64,000 nt of DNA. Origin: Pseudomonas sp. CCC3.1. Its GTDB lineage: Bacteria; Pseudomonadota; Gammaproteobacteria; Pseudomonadales; Pseudomonadaceae. The position numbers were made by a program, and so were the translations under genes. Location of the stretch: NCBI RefSeq assembly GCF_034347405.1, contig NZ_CP133778.1, forward strand, positions 1,798,001 through 1,862,000, in the 5' to 3' direction. A model generated the notes under the pieces. The model searched no databases. It saw only the letters and a program-made list of their open reading frames with translations, and was not told the origin of the DNA. Each line of letters opens with the position of its first letter. Within the stretch, counting starts at the first letter, position 1. This document shows positions 24,252 through 33,391 of the stretch, piece after piece.

Positions 24252-25841
24252 ATGCGTATCTCTACTGCCCAGTTTTTTGAGTCGACCAGCACCACCTACC
24301 AGAACAACTTCTCGTCGGTGATCAAGACCCAGCAGCAGATCGACTCCGGCGTGCGGATCCAGACCGCCGCAGATGACCCGGTGGGTGCGGCGCGCTTGCT
24401 GCAATTGCAGCAGCAGAAAGACATGCTGGGCCAATACACCACCAACATGAACAGCATCAAGTCGTCGCTGAGCAATCAGGAAAGCGTGCTCGACAGCATC
24501 AATACCGCGTTGCAAAAGGCCGGTGAACTGGCCCTGCGGGCGGGCGGTGTGATTGTCGACGCCGACCGTACCGCCATTGCCAACGAGTTGGGGAGCATCG
24601 AAGACCAGGTGTTCAGCCTGCTCAACAGCAAAGATGCCTCGGGCAACTACATGTTCTCGGGCTCCAAGACCGATACCCCGCCTTACACCCGCAACAACGA
24701 CGGCACGTACACCTATCAGGGCGATGACACCCAGCTCAACCTCAAAGTCTCGGACACCCTGAGCATGGCCAGCAGCGACACGGCCAAAAGCTTTATGGAG
24801 AACTCGGTCAATACCGGGCGTACCCAAGCCACCTTGCAGCCGGTCCTGGACGCAGATGGCGCGGTGGTACCGGACAATGGCGTGGTGTCGGTGTCGTCAG
24901 GCTTGATCACGTCGAGCGCGGTGTTCAACAAAAGCTTTGCGGCAGGCCAGCCTTACACGCTGGAACTCACCAGCAGCACTCAATACAAATTGACTGACGC
25001 CAATGGCAAAGACGTGACCTCGGAAGTGCCAGGCAATGGCGTGTTCGATTCGACCAAGGACGGCGGGCACAGCGTCAGCCTGCGCGGGGTGTCGTTCGAC
25101 ATCAACCTGAACCTCAAAGACGTAGCAGCGGCGGACCAGGATGCGGCGGTCGCGGGGCATTCGTTTACCTTGCAGGCCAAGCCAGACACCTTCAACGCCT
25201 CGCGGACCCCGAGCAACACCTCGACGGCGCAGGTCACCGGTTCGACCGTGACCAATGAAAGCACCTACAGCGACAGCTTTCCGGGCAATGGCGCGGTGAT
25301 CAAATTCACCAGCGACACCGAGTACGAGGTCTACGCCCAGCCAGTGACCGACAGCAGCAAATCGATTGCCAAGGGCACACTGACCGATGGTTCGCTCAAC
25401 GCCATGGGGGTCAAGCTGGACTTCACGGGGGCGCCAGCGTCGGGCGATCAGTTTGTGGTCAGCAAAAACAATCACCAAAGCCAAAGCGCGCTGGACACCA
25501 TCAGCCAGTTGCGCAAAGCGCTGGTCATCCCGAGCGAAAAGGACCCGGCGGCTCAGCAAATCCAGAAGGACGCGATCAACACCGCGATTGGCAACCTGAA
25601 AAACGCCAGCACCAGCATTGACGCGGCGCGCGGTTCCATTGGTGCGCGCCTGAGCGCGGTGGACGTTCAGTCAGACGAAAACATCAGCTTGGGTTTGGCC
25701 AACGACTCCACCACTGCCGCGATTGGCAACACCGACGTGGCGAGTGCGGCGACGCAACTGGCGTTCCAGAAATCCATGCTTGAAGCCTCGCAACTGGCGT
25801 TCGTCAAAATTTCCCAATTGAGCCTGTTCAACCAGCTCTAA
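24252..25841 (+). CDS. flgL: Hook-associated protein 3 FlgL
   Basis: 529 residues, longer than the ~440 I recall for P. aeruginosa, because of an extended middle region. The flagellin-like ends are clear: MRISTAQFFESTSTTYQNNFSS and the terminal QLAFQKSMLEASQLAFVKISQLSLFNQL. The middle has two beta-rich segments, each opening like TLELTSSTQYKL and IKFTSDTEYEVY, that resemble each other and part of FlgK. It is the second hook-filament junction protein. A 148 bp repeat follows its stop. Confidence 0.95.
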   Translation: MRISTAQFFESTSTTYQNNFSSVIKTQQQIDSGVRIQTAADDPVGAARLLQLQQQKDMLGQYTTNMNSIKSSLSNQESVLDSINTALQKAGELALRAGGVIVDADRTAIANELGSIEDQVFSLLNSKDASGNYMFSGSKTDTPPYTRNNDGTYTYQGDDTQLNLKVSDTLSMASSDTAKSFMENSVNTGRTQATLQPVLDADGAVVPDNGVVSVSSGLITSSAVFNKSFAAGQPYTLELTSSTQYKLTDANGKDVTSEVPGNGVFDSTKDGGHSVSLRGVSFDINLNLKDVAAADQDAAVAGHSFTLQAKPDTFNASRTPSNTSTAQVTGSTVTNESTYSDSFPGNGAVIKFTSDTEYEVYAQPVTDSSKSIAKGTLTDGSLNAMGVKLDFTGAPASGDQFVVSKNNHQSQSALDTISQLRKALVIPSEKDPAAQQIQKDAINTAIGNLKNASTSIDAARGSIGARLSAVDVQSDENISLGLANDSTTAAIGNTDVASAATQLAFQKSMLEASQLAFVKISQLSLFNQL

Positions 25842-25861
25842 GCCCACACGTGGGACGGCCT

Positions 25862-26009
25862 CGTAGCAGTTGCCGAGCTTTACGAGGCTACGTCCGATTG
25901 CGGAGCGATCGTAAATCCTGAGCGCCTGATCTAATTGAAGGACCGCAATAGTCTATTTACGGCTGCTACGCAGCCGGACGTAGCCTCGCGGGGCTCGGCA
26001 ACTGCTACG
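25862..26009. repeat. Intergenic inverted repeat, family C copy 1 (148 bp)
   Basis: The ends CGTAGCAGTTGCCGAG and CTCGGCAACTGCTACG are perfect inverted copies. A second 148 bp copy lies at 33392-33539. The rest of this gap up to 26303 holds the dyad GTGAC-N6-GTCAC (26095-26110) and no gene that I can support. Confidence 0.85.
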
Positions 26010-26094
26010 GTTGTGGCGCATCAACACAGTGCCCCCATATGGCCAATCCCCTCCTGCTCTCTGAAATCTTTTGTTAAAAACCCCACAAAATAGA

Positions 26095-26110
26095 GTGACC
26101 TGTGAGTCAC
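26095..26110. promoter_or_regulatory. Dyad upstream of the KAS III-like gene
   Basis: GTGAC-N6-GTCAC lies 194 bp before the start at 26304. It could be an operator. No matching regulator is recognised. Confidence 0.25.
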
Positions 26111-26303
26111 AACGCGCATCTTCACTGTATCGTGTGAAACGTACGGGCGGGTGCCGGCCCATTTTCAGCTGTTTTGTGTGGTTATTTGCAAGGTTTCAGG
26201 CGCCCATTTTCGCCGCTGTTGCGCGCGACAAAGCCCTCTTATTGTCACGCCCCTCGATTGTGCGAGCGGGTGATCTCCAGCTATTCAGTATTGGGAAGCC
26301 ACA

Positions 26304-27233
26304 ATGATTGGCATTAAAAGCATCGCCAGTTACGTGCCGGCAAACGGTGTAGACAACTACGCCCAAGGCGCGAAGTTCTCCAAGGACGAAGACTTCATTC
26401 TGGGCAAGATTGGCTCGGCGTTTTTGCCGCGCAAAGATGCTGACCAGGAAACCTCGGACCTGTGCGTCGAAGCCGTCAACGCACTGTTCGCCAACAACCC
26501 GCAGCTCAAGCGCGAATCCATCGACGCGCTGATTGTCGTCACCCAAAACGGCGACGCCGAAGGCCTGCCGCACACCGCCGCCATCGTGCAAGACAAACTG
26601 GGCCTGCCGACCCACGTGGCCGCGTTCGACATTTCTCTGGGTTGCTCGGGTTACGTCTACGGCATCTACGCGATGAAAGGCTTTATGGAAGCCACGGGCC
26701 TGAAAAACGGTCTGCTGGTGACCGCCGACCCGTATTCGAAAATCGTTGATCCTGAAGACCGCAACACCACCATGCTCTTCGGCGATGCGGCCACCGCCAC
26801 CTGGATGGGCGAAGATGCCCCTTGGCAGTTGGGCAAAGCCAAATTTGGCACCGACGGCTCGGGCGCACCGCATTTGAAAGTCAGCGACGGCGTGTTCTTC
26901 ATGAACGGTCGCCAGGTGTTCAACTTTGCTCTGCTCAAAGTGCCTGCACACCTGCACGAATTGCTCGACGAATCTGACCTCAAGGCATCCGACATCGACG
27001 CTTTCTGCATCCACCAGGGCAGTGCGGCGATTGTTGACGCCGTGGCGCGTCGTTTCGAAGAAAGTGACCCCGAGAAATTCATCAAAGACATGGTAGAGAC
27101 CGGCAACACCGTGTCATCGAGCATTCCGTTGCTGCTGGAAAAGCACGTGATGGACGCCACCTGGAAGCGCGTCGCCCTGAGCGGCTTCGGCGTGGGCCTG
27201 TCGTGGGGCTCGGCGATTATCTACCGACCTTAA
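26304..27233 (+). CDS. Ketoacyl-ACP synthase III-like protein of the flagellar cluster
   Basis: 309 residues of the FabH fold. The Cys-His-Asn triad is visible: Cys114 in DISLGCSGYVYGI, His in FCIHQGSAAIVD, and Asn in TGNTVSSSIPLLL. FabH starts fatty acid synthesis, but this gene lies between flgL and fliC, the position of orf3 of the P. syringae flagellin glycosylation island. It may make an acyl part for a flagellin sugar. The two glycosyltransferase genes (fgt1, fgt2) that often accompany orf3 are not next to it. A strong terminator follows. Confidence 0.85.
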   Translation: MIGIKSIASYVPANGVDNYAQGAKFSKDEDFILGKIGSAFLPRKDADQETSDLCVEAVNALFANNPQLKRESIDALIVVTQNGDAEGLPHTAAIVQDKLGLPTHVAAFDISLGCSGYVYGIYAMKGFMEATGLKNGLLVTADPYSKIVDPEDRNTTMLFGDAATATWMGEDAPWQLGKAKFGTDGSGAPHLKVSDGVFFMNGRQVFNFALLKVPAHLHELLDESDLKASDIDAFCIHQGSAAIVDAVARRFEESDPEKFIKDMVETGNTVSSSIPLLLEKHVMDATWKRVALSGFGVGLSWGSAIIYRP

Positions 27234-27249
27234 ACGGCGGCTAGACATA

Positions 27250-27286
27250 CAAAACGCCCATGGCCTGATAAGCCATGGGCGTTTTG
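27250..27286. terminator. Terminator after KAS III-like gene
   Basis: A perfect 15 bp stem (CAAAACGCCCATGGC with its complement) and a 7 nt loop, with TTTTG at the end, lie 16 bp after the stop. Confidence 0.88.
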
Positions 27287-27306
27287 CGTTGTGCGCGACC
27301 TGCTTA

Positions 27307-27373
27307 TGTAGGAGCGAGCTTGCTCGCGATCTTTTGATCTTTTAAAAGATCGCGAGGCAAGCTCGCTCCTACA
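27307..27373. repeat. REP-like palindrome, family A copy 5
   Basis: Arms as in the other copies (left arm without the extra C in GCTTGCTCGCG). It lies between the terminator and the fliC promoter, in a 329 bp gap otherwise without genes. Confidence 0.9.
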
Positions 27374-27455
27374 AGGATCTGCGCTTTGCTAACCCGCGCA
27401 ACCCCTTGAAACACAAGGGATGGCCCCCGGCCAGTAAAAAAATTCAAAAAAGCCC

Positions 27456-27482
27456 TCAAGCATCCTGCCATCACGACGATAA
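27456..27482 (+). promoter_or_regulatory. FliA (sigma-28) promoter of fliC
   Basis: TCAAG-N14-GACGATAA differs by one base from the GCCGATAA -10 of the Pseudomonas FliA consensus. It lies about 80 bp before fliC. fliA is present at 57341. Confidence 0.75.
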
Positions 27483-27562
27483 CTATTACGAAGGTTCTCT
27501 TGGCCACACCCGGCGGTTGCCAGGGCCGGAAGCCGCAGTAATCACCCAATGAGGATTTCGTC

Positions 27563-29305
27563 ATGGCTTTATCTGTAAATACCAACGTAACGTCCCTGAC
27601 CGTTCAGAAGAACCTGAACAAGGCCGGCGATGCGCTGAGCACCTCGATGACCCGTTTGTCTTCCGGCCTGAAAATCAACAGCGCCAAAGACGACGCGGCT
27701 GGCCTGCAAATGGCCAACCGTCTGACTTCGCAGACCAAAGGCATGACCGTAGCAATCGCCAACGCCAACAACGGCAACTCGATCGCTCAGACCGCTGAAG
27801 GCGCGATGCAAGAGTCGACCAACATTCTGCAACGTCTGCGTGAACTGGCTCTGCAGTCCGCGAACGGTGACAAAAGCGACGCTGACCGTGCGTCCCTGCA
27901 ACAAGAATTCACAGCAAAAACCGGTGAACTGACCCGTATTGCTCAAACCACTACCTACGGTGGTCGTAACATCCTGGACGGTTCGTTCACTAACCAGTCC
28001 TTCCAGGTCGGCGCTGATGCCAACCAGACCATTTCGTTCGGCATGAGCGATATCAGTGCTACTGCTTTGAAGGGCTCTTACAGCGAAGCAAGCGCTAACA
28101 GCACCGCTTTGACGGGGTTGACTGCGTCGACTACCGGTACGGCGTTGGGTCAGAAGGCACAGGTTACAGGTACTGATGCTGGTGCCACTACGGCTACAGA
28201 TACGATCAAGATAAATAATGTCGTGATTTCATTGGATGCCGCCGCAGCCGGTGAAGCCTCGGGTATTGCTGCAGCGAAAGCCATCAACGAGCAAAGTGCC
28301 AACACTGGAGTAACTGCTACTTCGGATAAGGATGGGAAGCTCACTTTGTCGTCGAAGGGCGATATTAAGCTTGAAGCCGTAATGGATCCCGATACAACAG
28401 CAACTCCTCCTGGCCCTGATGTTAAGAACGAAGGTTTGGCTAACCTCGGTTTAACCGAAGCCACTACTTCTGCTAAAGCCGTAGAGCTTACGACACCTAT
28501 GGGTGCAGCCGGTGGCGTCACTGTTAACGGCAAAGATGTAGCGTGGGAAGCTGATACAAAGGTGTCAGAGATTTTGACTAAGCTGACGGACGCAGCAGGC
28601 ACCGGTTCCACAGCCAGCTTTAAAGAAGGCCGCTTTTCTCTAACCACCAGCGATGGCAAAGACATCAAACTGGCTAACACTGTAGGCGGCTCGTTGGCTC
28701 AGTTGGGTCTGTCGGCAGGTTCTTCCCAGGCAAAATTGACCGAAGACACTTCGATTGAACTGAACGGCGTTGAAGTCAAGTTCAAGAAGGGCGATAGCGC
28801 AGACGCAATCGTTTCCTCGATCAACAGCGCCAGCACCGGTGTAACGGCCAGCAAAAATGATGACGGCACGCTGAAGCTGTTCTCTAACAAAGACATCACC
28901 ATCAAGGATGGCGCTGCCGGTTCGGGCCTGAAAGCACTGGGTCTGACTGATGCTTCGGCTGCTGGCACTGCGAAAGCAACCACCGTTGAAACCAGCGTTG
29001 CCAGCCTGAGTGTTCTGACCGCCGCTGATTCGCAGCGTACCGTTCAGGCGCTGGCTGATGCGATTCAACAGATCGACACCCAGCGTTCGGCTTTGGGTGC
29101 TGTGCAAAACCGTTTCGACAGCACTGTGGCCAACCTGCAAAGCATCTCCGAGAACTCCACCGCTGCACTGGGTCGCGTTCAGGACACTGACTTCGCTTCC
29201 GAAGCGGCTCAGCTGACCAAGCAACAAACCCTGCAACAGGCTTCGACTGCGATCCTGTCTCAGGCGAACCAACTGCCTTCCGCTGTGATGAAACTGCTTC
29301 AGTAA
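27563..29305 (+). CDS. fliC: Flagellin FliC
   Basis: 580 residues. The conserved N-terminal D0/D1 part (about 1-165, with MALSVNTNVTSLTVQKNLNK) and C-terminal D1/D0 part (about 490-580) flank a long variable centre (about 170-485). The centre contains three repeated flagellin_IN-like modules with an INGV/ING-like start and DGKLTLSS-like ends. The centre has lower GC and different codon use than the ends, as usual for horizontally varied flagellin. It is driven by a FliA promoter. It ends with a strong terminator. Confidence 0.97.
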   Translation: MALSVNTNVTSLTVQKNLNKAGDALSTSMTRLSSGLKINSAKDDAAGLQMANRLTSQTKGMTVAIANANNGNSIAQTAEGAMQESTNILQRLRELALQSANGDKSDADRASLQQEFTAKTGELTRIAQTTTYGGRNILDGSFTNQSFQVGADANQTISFGMSDISATALKGSYSEASANSTALTGLTASTTGTALGQKAQVTGTDAGATTATDTIKINNVVISLDAAAAGEASGIAAAKAINEQSANTGVTATSDKDGKLTLSSKGDIKLEAVMDPDTTATPPGPDVKNEGLANLGLTEATTSAKAVELTTPMGAAGGVTVNGKDVAWEADTKVSEILTKLTDAAGTGSTASFKEGRFSLTTSDGKDIKLANTVGGSLAQLGLSAGSSQAKLTEDTSIELNGVEVKFKKGDSADAIVSSINSASTGVTASKNDDGTLKLFSNKDITIKDGAAGSGLKALGLTDASAAGTAKATTVETSVASLSVLTAADSQRTVQALADAIQQIDTQRSALGAVQNRFDSTVANLQSISENSTAALGRVQDTDFASEAAQLTKQQTLQQASTAILSQANQLPSAVMKLLQ

Positions 29306-29328
29306 TTTCAGCGCTCGGTTGATAACGG

Positions 29329-29360
29329 AAGGGCGCGTTTACGCGCCCTTTTGTTTTTTT
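29329..29360 (+). terminator. Rho-independent terminator of fliC
   Basis: AAGGGCGCG pairs with CGCGCCCTT, followed by TTGTTTTTTT. It lies 23 bp after the fliC stop. Confidence 0.93.
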
Positions 29361-29361
29361 C

Positions 29362-29460
29362 AGAGGTGAGGTGATTCGCCAGTTGCCTTCAGAAGTCGCT
29401 CTAAAGCTCGCGCAAAATCTGGCAGACCCGAATAGCCTGCTTTTTAACGCCAGCGCTTGA
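29362..29460 (+). pseudogene. flaG: Remnant of flaG (C-terminal end only)
   Basis: The frame from 29362 reads RGEVIRQLPSEVALKLAQNL and ends LLFNASA with a TGA. This is the FlaG C-terminal signature (GEVIRQIPxE..LxLAxNL). The rest of flaG (about 80-100 residues) is missing: the frame starts one base after the fliC terminator run. A GTG at 29371 with AGAGG upstream could still give a 29-residue peptide. The gene is thus truncated at its 5' end, perhaps by exchange of the fliC region. Confidence 0.75.
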
Positions 29461-29557
29461 AGGTGGCATGAAATGTGAAGCTATCCGTGGCTTCGGCATT
29501 CTTTGTCAATAAAGTGTTCGCCAGCCAAGCGGCAGCCACCGGATAAGGAGAATAAAG

Positions 29558-30919
29558 ATGGCCAGTTCAACCATTACAGGTGTGGGTTCGGGGTTCGATA
29601 CGGTCGGTATCGTAAAAGCCTTGGTCGATGCCGAAAAGGCACCCAAACAGGCTCAAATAACCAAGCTTCAAACAACGACCACGACCCAGCTGTCGGCGGT
29701 GGGCACCGTGAAAGCCTCGCTTGAGACGTACCGCACAGCCATTGCCAAGCTCAACAGTGTCTCCAGTTTCAACGGGTTGGCGGCGACGTCATCCGACGAA
29801 AAAATTTCCAAGGTCACCCTCGGCGACAAAGCCGCCAGCGGTACCTATGCGCTAAAAGTCACGCAATTGGCGACGGCGCCAAAAATCACCAGCAAGGTGT
29901 TTGAAGGCAGTTCGGCAGTCGTTAACGCCAGCGAAAAAGATCAAACCCTGACCCTCTCGCAGTCCGACAGCAGCTACGACGTGACTATTCCGGCGGGCGC
30001 GACCATGCAGCAGACCCGCGATGCGATCAACACGCAGCTGCAATCCAAAGGCTTCAGCGCCAACGTCCTGACGGACGCCAACGGCTCGCGTCTGGTGATC
30101 AGTTCGCAGACCACCGGCAAAGGGTCCGACATCACCATTAGCGGTGACTCAGAGCTGGCTACGGGCTATGACGCCGGTAAACCGCCGGTCAATGCTGAAT
30201 ACACCATCGACAACATTGCCATGGAGTCGACGAGCAACAAGGTGACGTCGGCCATCAGCGGCGTGAGCCTTGAGTTGCTGGACACCAAGGAGTCCACGAT
30301 TACCGTGGCGTCCAACACCACGACCCTGAAAACCTCGGTGCAGTCGTTTGTGAGTGCGTACAACGCGCTGATGACCAGTATCAACACGCAAACCAAAGTG
30401 ACCGCCACCGGCGATGCGGCGACCACCACCACCGGCGCCCTGACCGGTGATTCGTCGATGCGCCAACTGGTCAACGGTATCCGCAGCGAGCTGCTGCAAA
30501 ATACCAGCGGCTCTTCCATCGGCAACCTGGCGCAAATGGGCATCAGCACCGACCAGAAAACCGGCTTGCTGACCCTCGACGACACCAAGTGGAACGCCGC
30601 CGTGGCGCTGCCTAACGGTGCGACCGAGATTGCCAAGGTGTTTGCCGGTGACACCGGTTTGATCTCGCGCATGACCAAAGCCACCGACAGCTATGTGGGG
30701 ACGGCCGGGCTGCTGACCACCCGTGCGGCTGACTTGAATACCAAGCTGACGGACCTGACGACTCAACAGAGCGATCTGGATCGTCGAATGGACTCGCTGA
30801 AAACATCCCTGACCGCCAAATACACGGCGATGGACGGCCTGATCGCCAAGATCAACGCCAGCAGCTCCAGCATCATGACCACGCTTAATTCGTTGAATAA
30901 TCCGAAGTCCGATAGCTGA
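29558..30919 (+). CDS. fliD: Filament cap protein FliD
   Basis: 453 residues from ATG 29558 (AAGGAGAA upstream). The N-terminal TGVGSGFDTVGIVKALVDAEKAPKQ and C-terminal coiled-coil ends (DLDRRMDSLKTSLTAKYTAMDGLIAKINASSS) are typical of HAP2. FliD caps the growing filament and folds flagellin. It is followed by fliS and a fliT-like gene. Confidence 0.96.
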   Translation: MASSTITGVGSGFDTVGIVKALVDAEKAPKQAQITKLQTTTTTQLSAVGTVKASLETYRTAIAKLNSVSSFNGLAATSSDEKISKVTLGDKAASGTYALKVTQLATAPKITSKVFEGSSAVVNASEKDQTLTLSQSDSSYDVTIPAGATMQQTRDAINTQLQSKGFSANVLTDANGSRLVISSQTTGKGSDITISGDSELATGYDAGKPPVNAEYTIDNIAMESTSNKVTSAISGVSLELLDTKESTITVASNTTTLKTSVQSFVSAYNALMTSINTQTKVTATGDAATTTTGALTGDSSMRQLVNGIRSELLQNTSGSSIGNLAQMGISTDQKTGLLTLDDTKWNAAVALPNGATEIAKVFAGDTGLISRMTKATDSYVGTAGLLTTRAADLNTKLTDLTTQQSDLDRRMDSLKTSLTAKYTAMDGLIAKINASSSSIMTTLNSLNNPKSDS

Positions 30920-31016
30920 TTTTTCAGTGTGTAAGGCTTGGCTTCGTGGCTAAAGTTTTCAGCGCCACAGTCGACATAAGGGTTAAGTCCCAGACAATTT
31001 GTTACGAGGTAAGAAC

Positions 31017-31406
31017 ATGAACCCGATGCGCGCCCTTCGTCAGTATCAGAAGGTCAATTCCCACGCTCAAATTTCCGAAGCCAGCCCACATCGTCTGATT
31101 CAGATGCTGATGGAAGGCGGGCTGGAGCGTATGGCGCAAGCCAAAGGCGCGATGAGCCGTGGCGATGTGCCGCAGAAGGCCATGTTGCTGACCAAGGCGA
31201 TCGACATCATCACCGGCCTGCGCCAAGGCCTGGATGAAGAAAAGACCGACGACAAGGCTGCATTGCAGCAACTGGACAGCCTGTACGAATACATGACGGT
31301 GCGTCTGGCGCAGGCTAATTCCAAGAACGACCCTGAAATCATCGACGAAGTCGCGCGCCTGTTGATCACTGTGAAAAGTGGTTGGGACGAGATCGCGCCA
31401 CAATAA
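31017..31406 (+). CDS. fliS: Flagellin export chaperone FliS
   Basis: 129 residues from ATG 31017 behind ACGAGGTAA. The motif RALRQYQKVNSHAQISEASPHRLIQMLMEG is the FliS start. FliS binds the disordered C-terminus of cytoplasmic flagellin and keeps it from polymerising until export. fliT-like follows after 24 bp. Confidence 0.95.
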   Translation: MNPMRALRQYQKVNSHAQISEASPHRLIQMLMEGGLERMAQAKGAMSRGDVPQKAMLLTKAIDIITGLRQGLDEEKTDDKAALQQLDSLYEYMTVRLAQANSKNDPEIIDEVARLLITVKSGWDEIAPQ

Positions 31407-31430
31407 ACGTAATGGCCTGAGGAGTGCGTC

Positions 31431-31724
31431 ATGAGCCAATTGCAACGAATTCAAGAAACCCGTGACGCGCTGATTGACGCGTTGGCTGCGCGTAATTGGG
31501 ACGCCATTGGCGAGCTGGATTCAGCGTGCCGTGAGTGTGTCGAGACGGTGCTGGACGAAACGCCGCTGGACGAGGCGGTGCTGCGGGAGAATCTGGAGGG
31601 CTTGTTGGTGGTGTATCGCATGCTGCTGGAAGCCGCGACAGATGAGCGGCAACTGGTGGTCGAGCAAATGGCGCAGATCAACCAAGCAAAAAATGCCTCA
31701 AAGGTTTACCATCTATTCGGTTAA
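31431..31724 (+). CDS. FliT-like flagellar protein (FleP position)
   Basis: 97 residues, all helical, ATG start behind GAGGAG. The order fliC-fliD-fliS-this gene-fleQ is that of P. aeruginosa, where the gene is called fleP. The protein is similar in size and helicity to the FliT export chaperone for FliD, but similarity is low, so the name is based on position. It may guide cap or junction proteins to the export apparatus. Confidence 0.75.
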   Translation: MSQLQRIQETRDALIDALAARNWDAIGELDSACRECVETVLDETPLDEAVLRENLEGLLVVYRMLLEAATDERQLVVEQMAQINQAKNASKVYHLFG

Positions 31725-31901
31725 GGCATAAGAAGTATGGGGTTAATCCCTTTGGCAGCGCCATAAATTTGACTGTGTATGTTTTTTTGACTTAACTAGT
31801 GCGTATTCTGATTTCAGTCGTCTTAAAGATCCAACAGGGTTAGGGCGACTAGCGTGCCCAAACTATCCGGGCACTGAGTTGACTAGGGAAGTTGCTATTG
31901 C

Positions 31902-33377
31902 ATGTGGCGTGAAACCAAAATTCTGCTGATTGATGACGATAGCGTCCGCCGCCGCGATTTGGCGGTGATTTTAAGTTTTCTCGGCGAAGAGAATTTAACC
32001 AGCCCCAGTCACGAGTGGGAGCAGGCGGTCAGTGCTTTGGCTTCCAGCCGTGAAGTGCTCTGTGTGCTTATCGGCACGGTGAGTGCCGTGGGTGGTCTCT
32101 CAGCGCTGCTTAAGACACTGGCAACCTGGGATGAGTTCCTGCCCATTATGCTGTTGGGCGATATTTCTTCGGCCGATCTGCCAGACGACCAGCGGCGCCG
32201 GGTGTTGTCCAGCCTCGAAATGCCTCCCAGCTACAGCAAATTGCTTGATTCCCTGCACCGTGCCCAGGTCTATCGTGAGATGTACGATCAGGCCCGTGAG
32301 CGCGGTCGTCATCGTGAACCCAATTTGTTTCGCAGCTTGGTCGGCACCAGCCGGGCGATTCAGCACGTGCGTCAGATGATGCAGCAAGTGGCCGATACCG
32401 ACGCCAGTGTGTTGATTCTCGGTGAGTCCGGGACGGGCAAGGAAGTGGTCGCGCGTAACCTGCACTACCACTCCAAGCGCCGCGACGCGCCATTTGTGCC
32501 GGTCAATTGCGGGGCGATTCCCGCTGAACTGCTCGAAAGTGAGTTGTTCGGTCACGAAAAGGGCGCCTTCACCGGCGCAATCACCAGCCGCGCCGGGCGT
32601 TTTGAACTGGCCAATGGCGGCACGCTGTTCCTCGATGAAATTGGCGACATGCCGCTGCCGATGCAGGTCAAACTGCTGCGCGTCTTGCAGGAGCGTACCT
32701 TTGAGCGCGTGGGCAGCAACAAGACCCAAAGCGCTGATGTGCGGATCATTGCCGCGACGCACAAAAACCTCGAAAGCATGATTGAAATCGGCGCTTTCCG
32801 CGAAGATTTGTACTACCGCCTCAACGTGTTCCCGATTGAAATGGCGCCGTTGCGTGAGCGGGTGGAAGACATTCCGCTGCTGATGAACGAGCTGATTTCG
32901 CGCATGGAGCACGAAAAGCGCGGTTCGATCCGCTTCAATTCCGGCGCCATCATGTCCTTGTGCCGTCATGCATGGCCGGGCAACGTTCGTGAGCTGGCCA
33001 ACCTGGTCGAGCGCATGGCGATCATGCACCCGTACGGGGTGATTGGCGTCGCAGAGCTGCCGAAGAAATTCCGTTACGTGGACGATGAAGACGAGCAGTT
33101 GGTCGACAGCTTGCGCAGCGACATGGAAGAGCGCGTGGCCATCAACAACAGCGCCCCGGACTTCAGCGCCACGGCGATGCTGCCACCTGAAGGCCTGGAC
33201 CTCAAAGACTACCTTGGCGGGCTGGAGCAAGGCTTGATCCAGCAAGCGCTGGACGACGCCAACGGCATCGTGGCCCGCGCTGCCGAACGCCTGCGGATTC
33301 GCCGCACCACCCTGGTTGAAAAAATGCGCAAATACGGCATGAGCCGTCGCGAAGGCGAAGAACAGACAGAGGATTGA
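31902..33377 (+). CDS. fleQ: Flagellar master regulator FleQ
   Basis: 491 residues. The N-terminal receiver-like domain lacks a clear phospho-acceptor Asp (LLGDISSADLPDD), as known for FleQ. The AAA+ domain (about 140-380) has GESGTGKE and the intact GAFTGA loop (GHEKGAFTGAITS), so it can activate sigma-54. A Fis-type helix-turn-helix closes the protein (RAAERLRIRRTTLVEKM). FleQ drives class II flagellar genes and binds c-di-GMP, antagonised by FleN, which is also in the window (56511). In its 177 bp upstream gap a GTGCCC-N9-GGGCAC hairpin lies at 31855-31875. Confidence 0.97.
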   Translation: MWRETKILLIDDDSVRRRDLAVILSFLGEENLTSPSHEWEQAVSALASSREVLCVLIGTVSAVGGLSALLKTLATWDEFLPIMLLGDISSADLPDDQRRRVLSSLEMPPSYSKLLDSLHRAQVYREMYDQARERGRHREPNLFRSLVGTSRAIQHVRQMMQQVADTDASVLILGESGTGKEVVARNLHYHSKRRDAPFVPVNCGAIPAELLESELFGHEKGAFTGAITSRAGRFELANGGTLFLDEIGDMPLPMQVKLLRVLQERTFERVGSNKTQSADVRIIAATHKNLESMIEIGAFREDLYYRLNVFPIEMAPLRERVEDIPLLMNELISRMEHEKRGSIRFNSGAIMSLCRHAWPGNVRELANLVERMAIMHPYGVIGVAELPKKFRYVDDEDEQLVDSLRSDMEERVAINNSAPDFSATAMLPPEGLDLKDYLGGLEQGLIQQALDDANGIVARAAERLRIRRTTLVEKMRKYGMSRREGEEQTED

Positions 33378-33391
33378 CGCGCTCGACGGTC

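Noticed and set aside
27374..27562. Sigma-54 promoter for fliC (GG in TTGGCCACACC)
   Set aside because: No GC at the right spacing; the FliA-type element at 27456-27482 fits much better.
29371..29460. A new 29-residue small protein gene between fliC and fliD
   Set aside because: The residues match the C-terminus of FlaG, and the match continues upstream of the GTG, so a truncated flaG is the better explanation.
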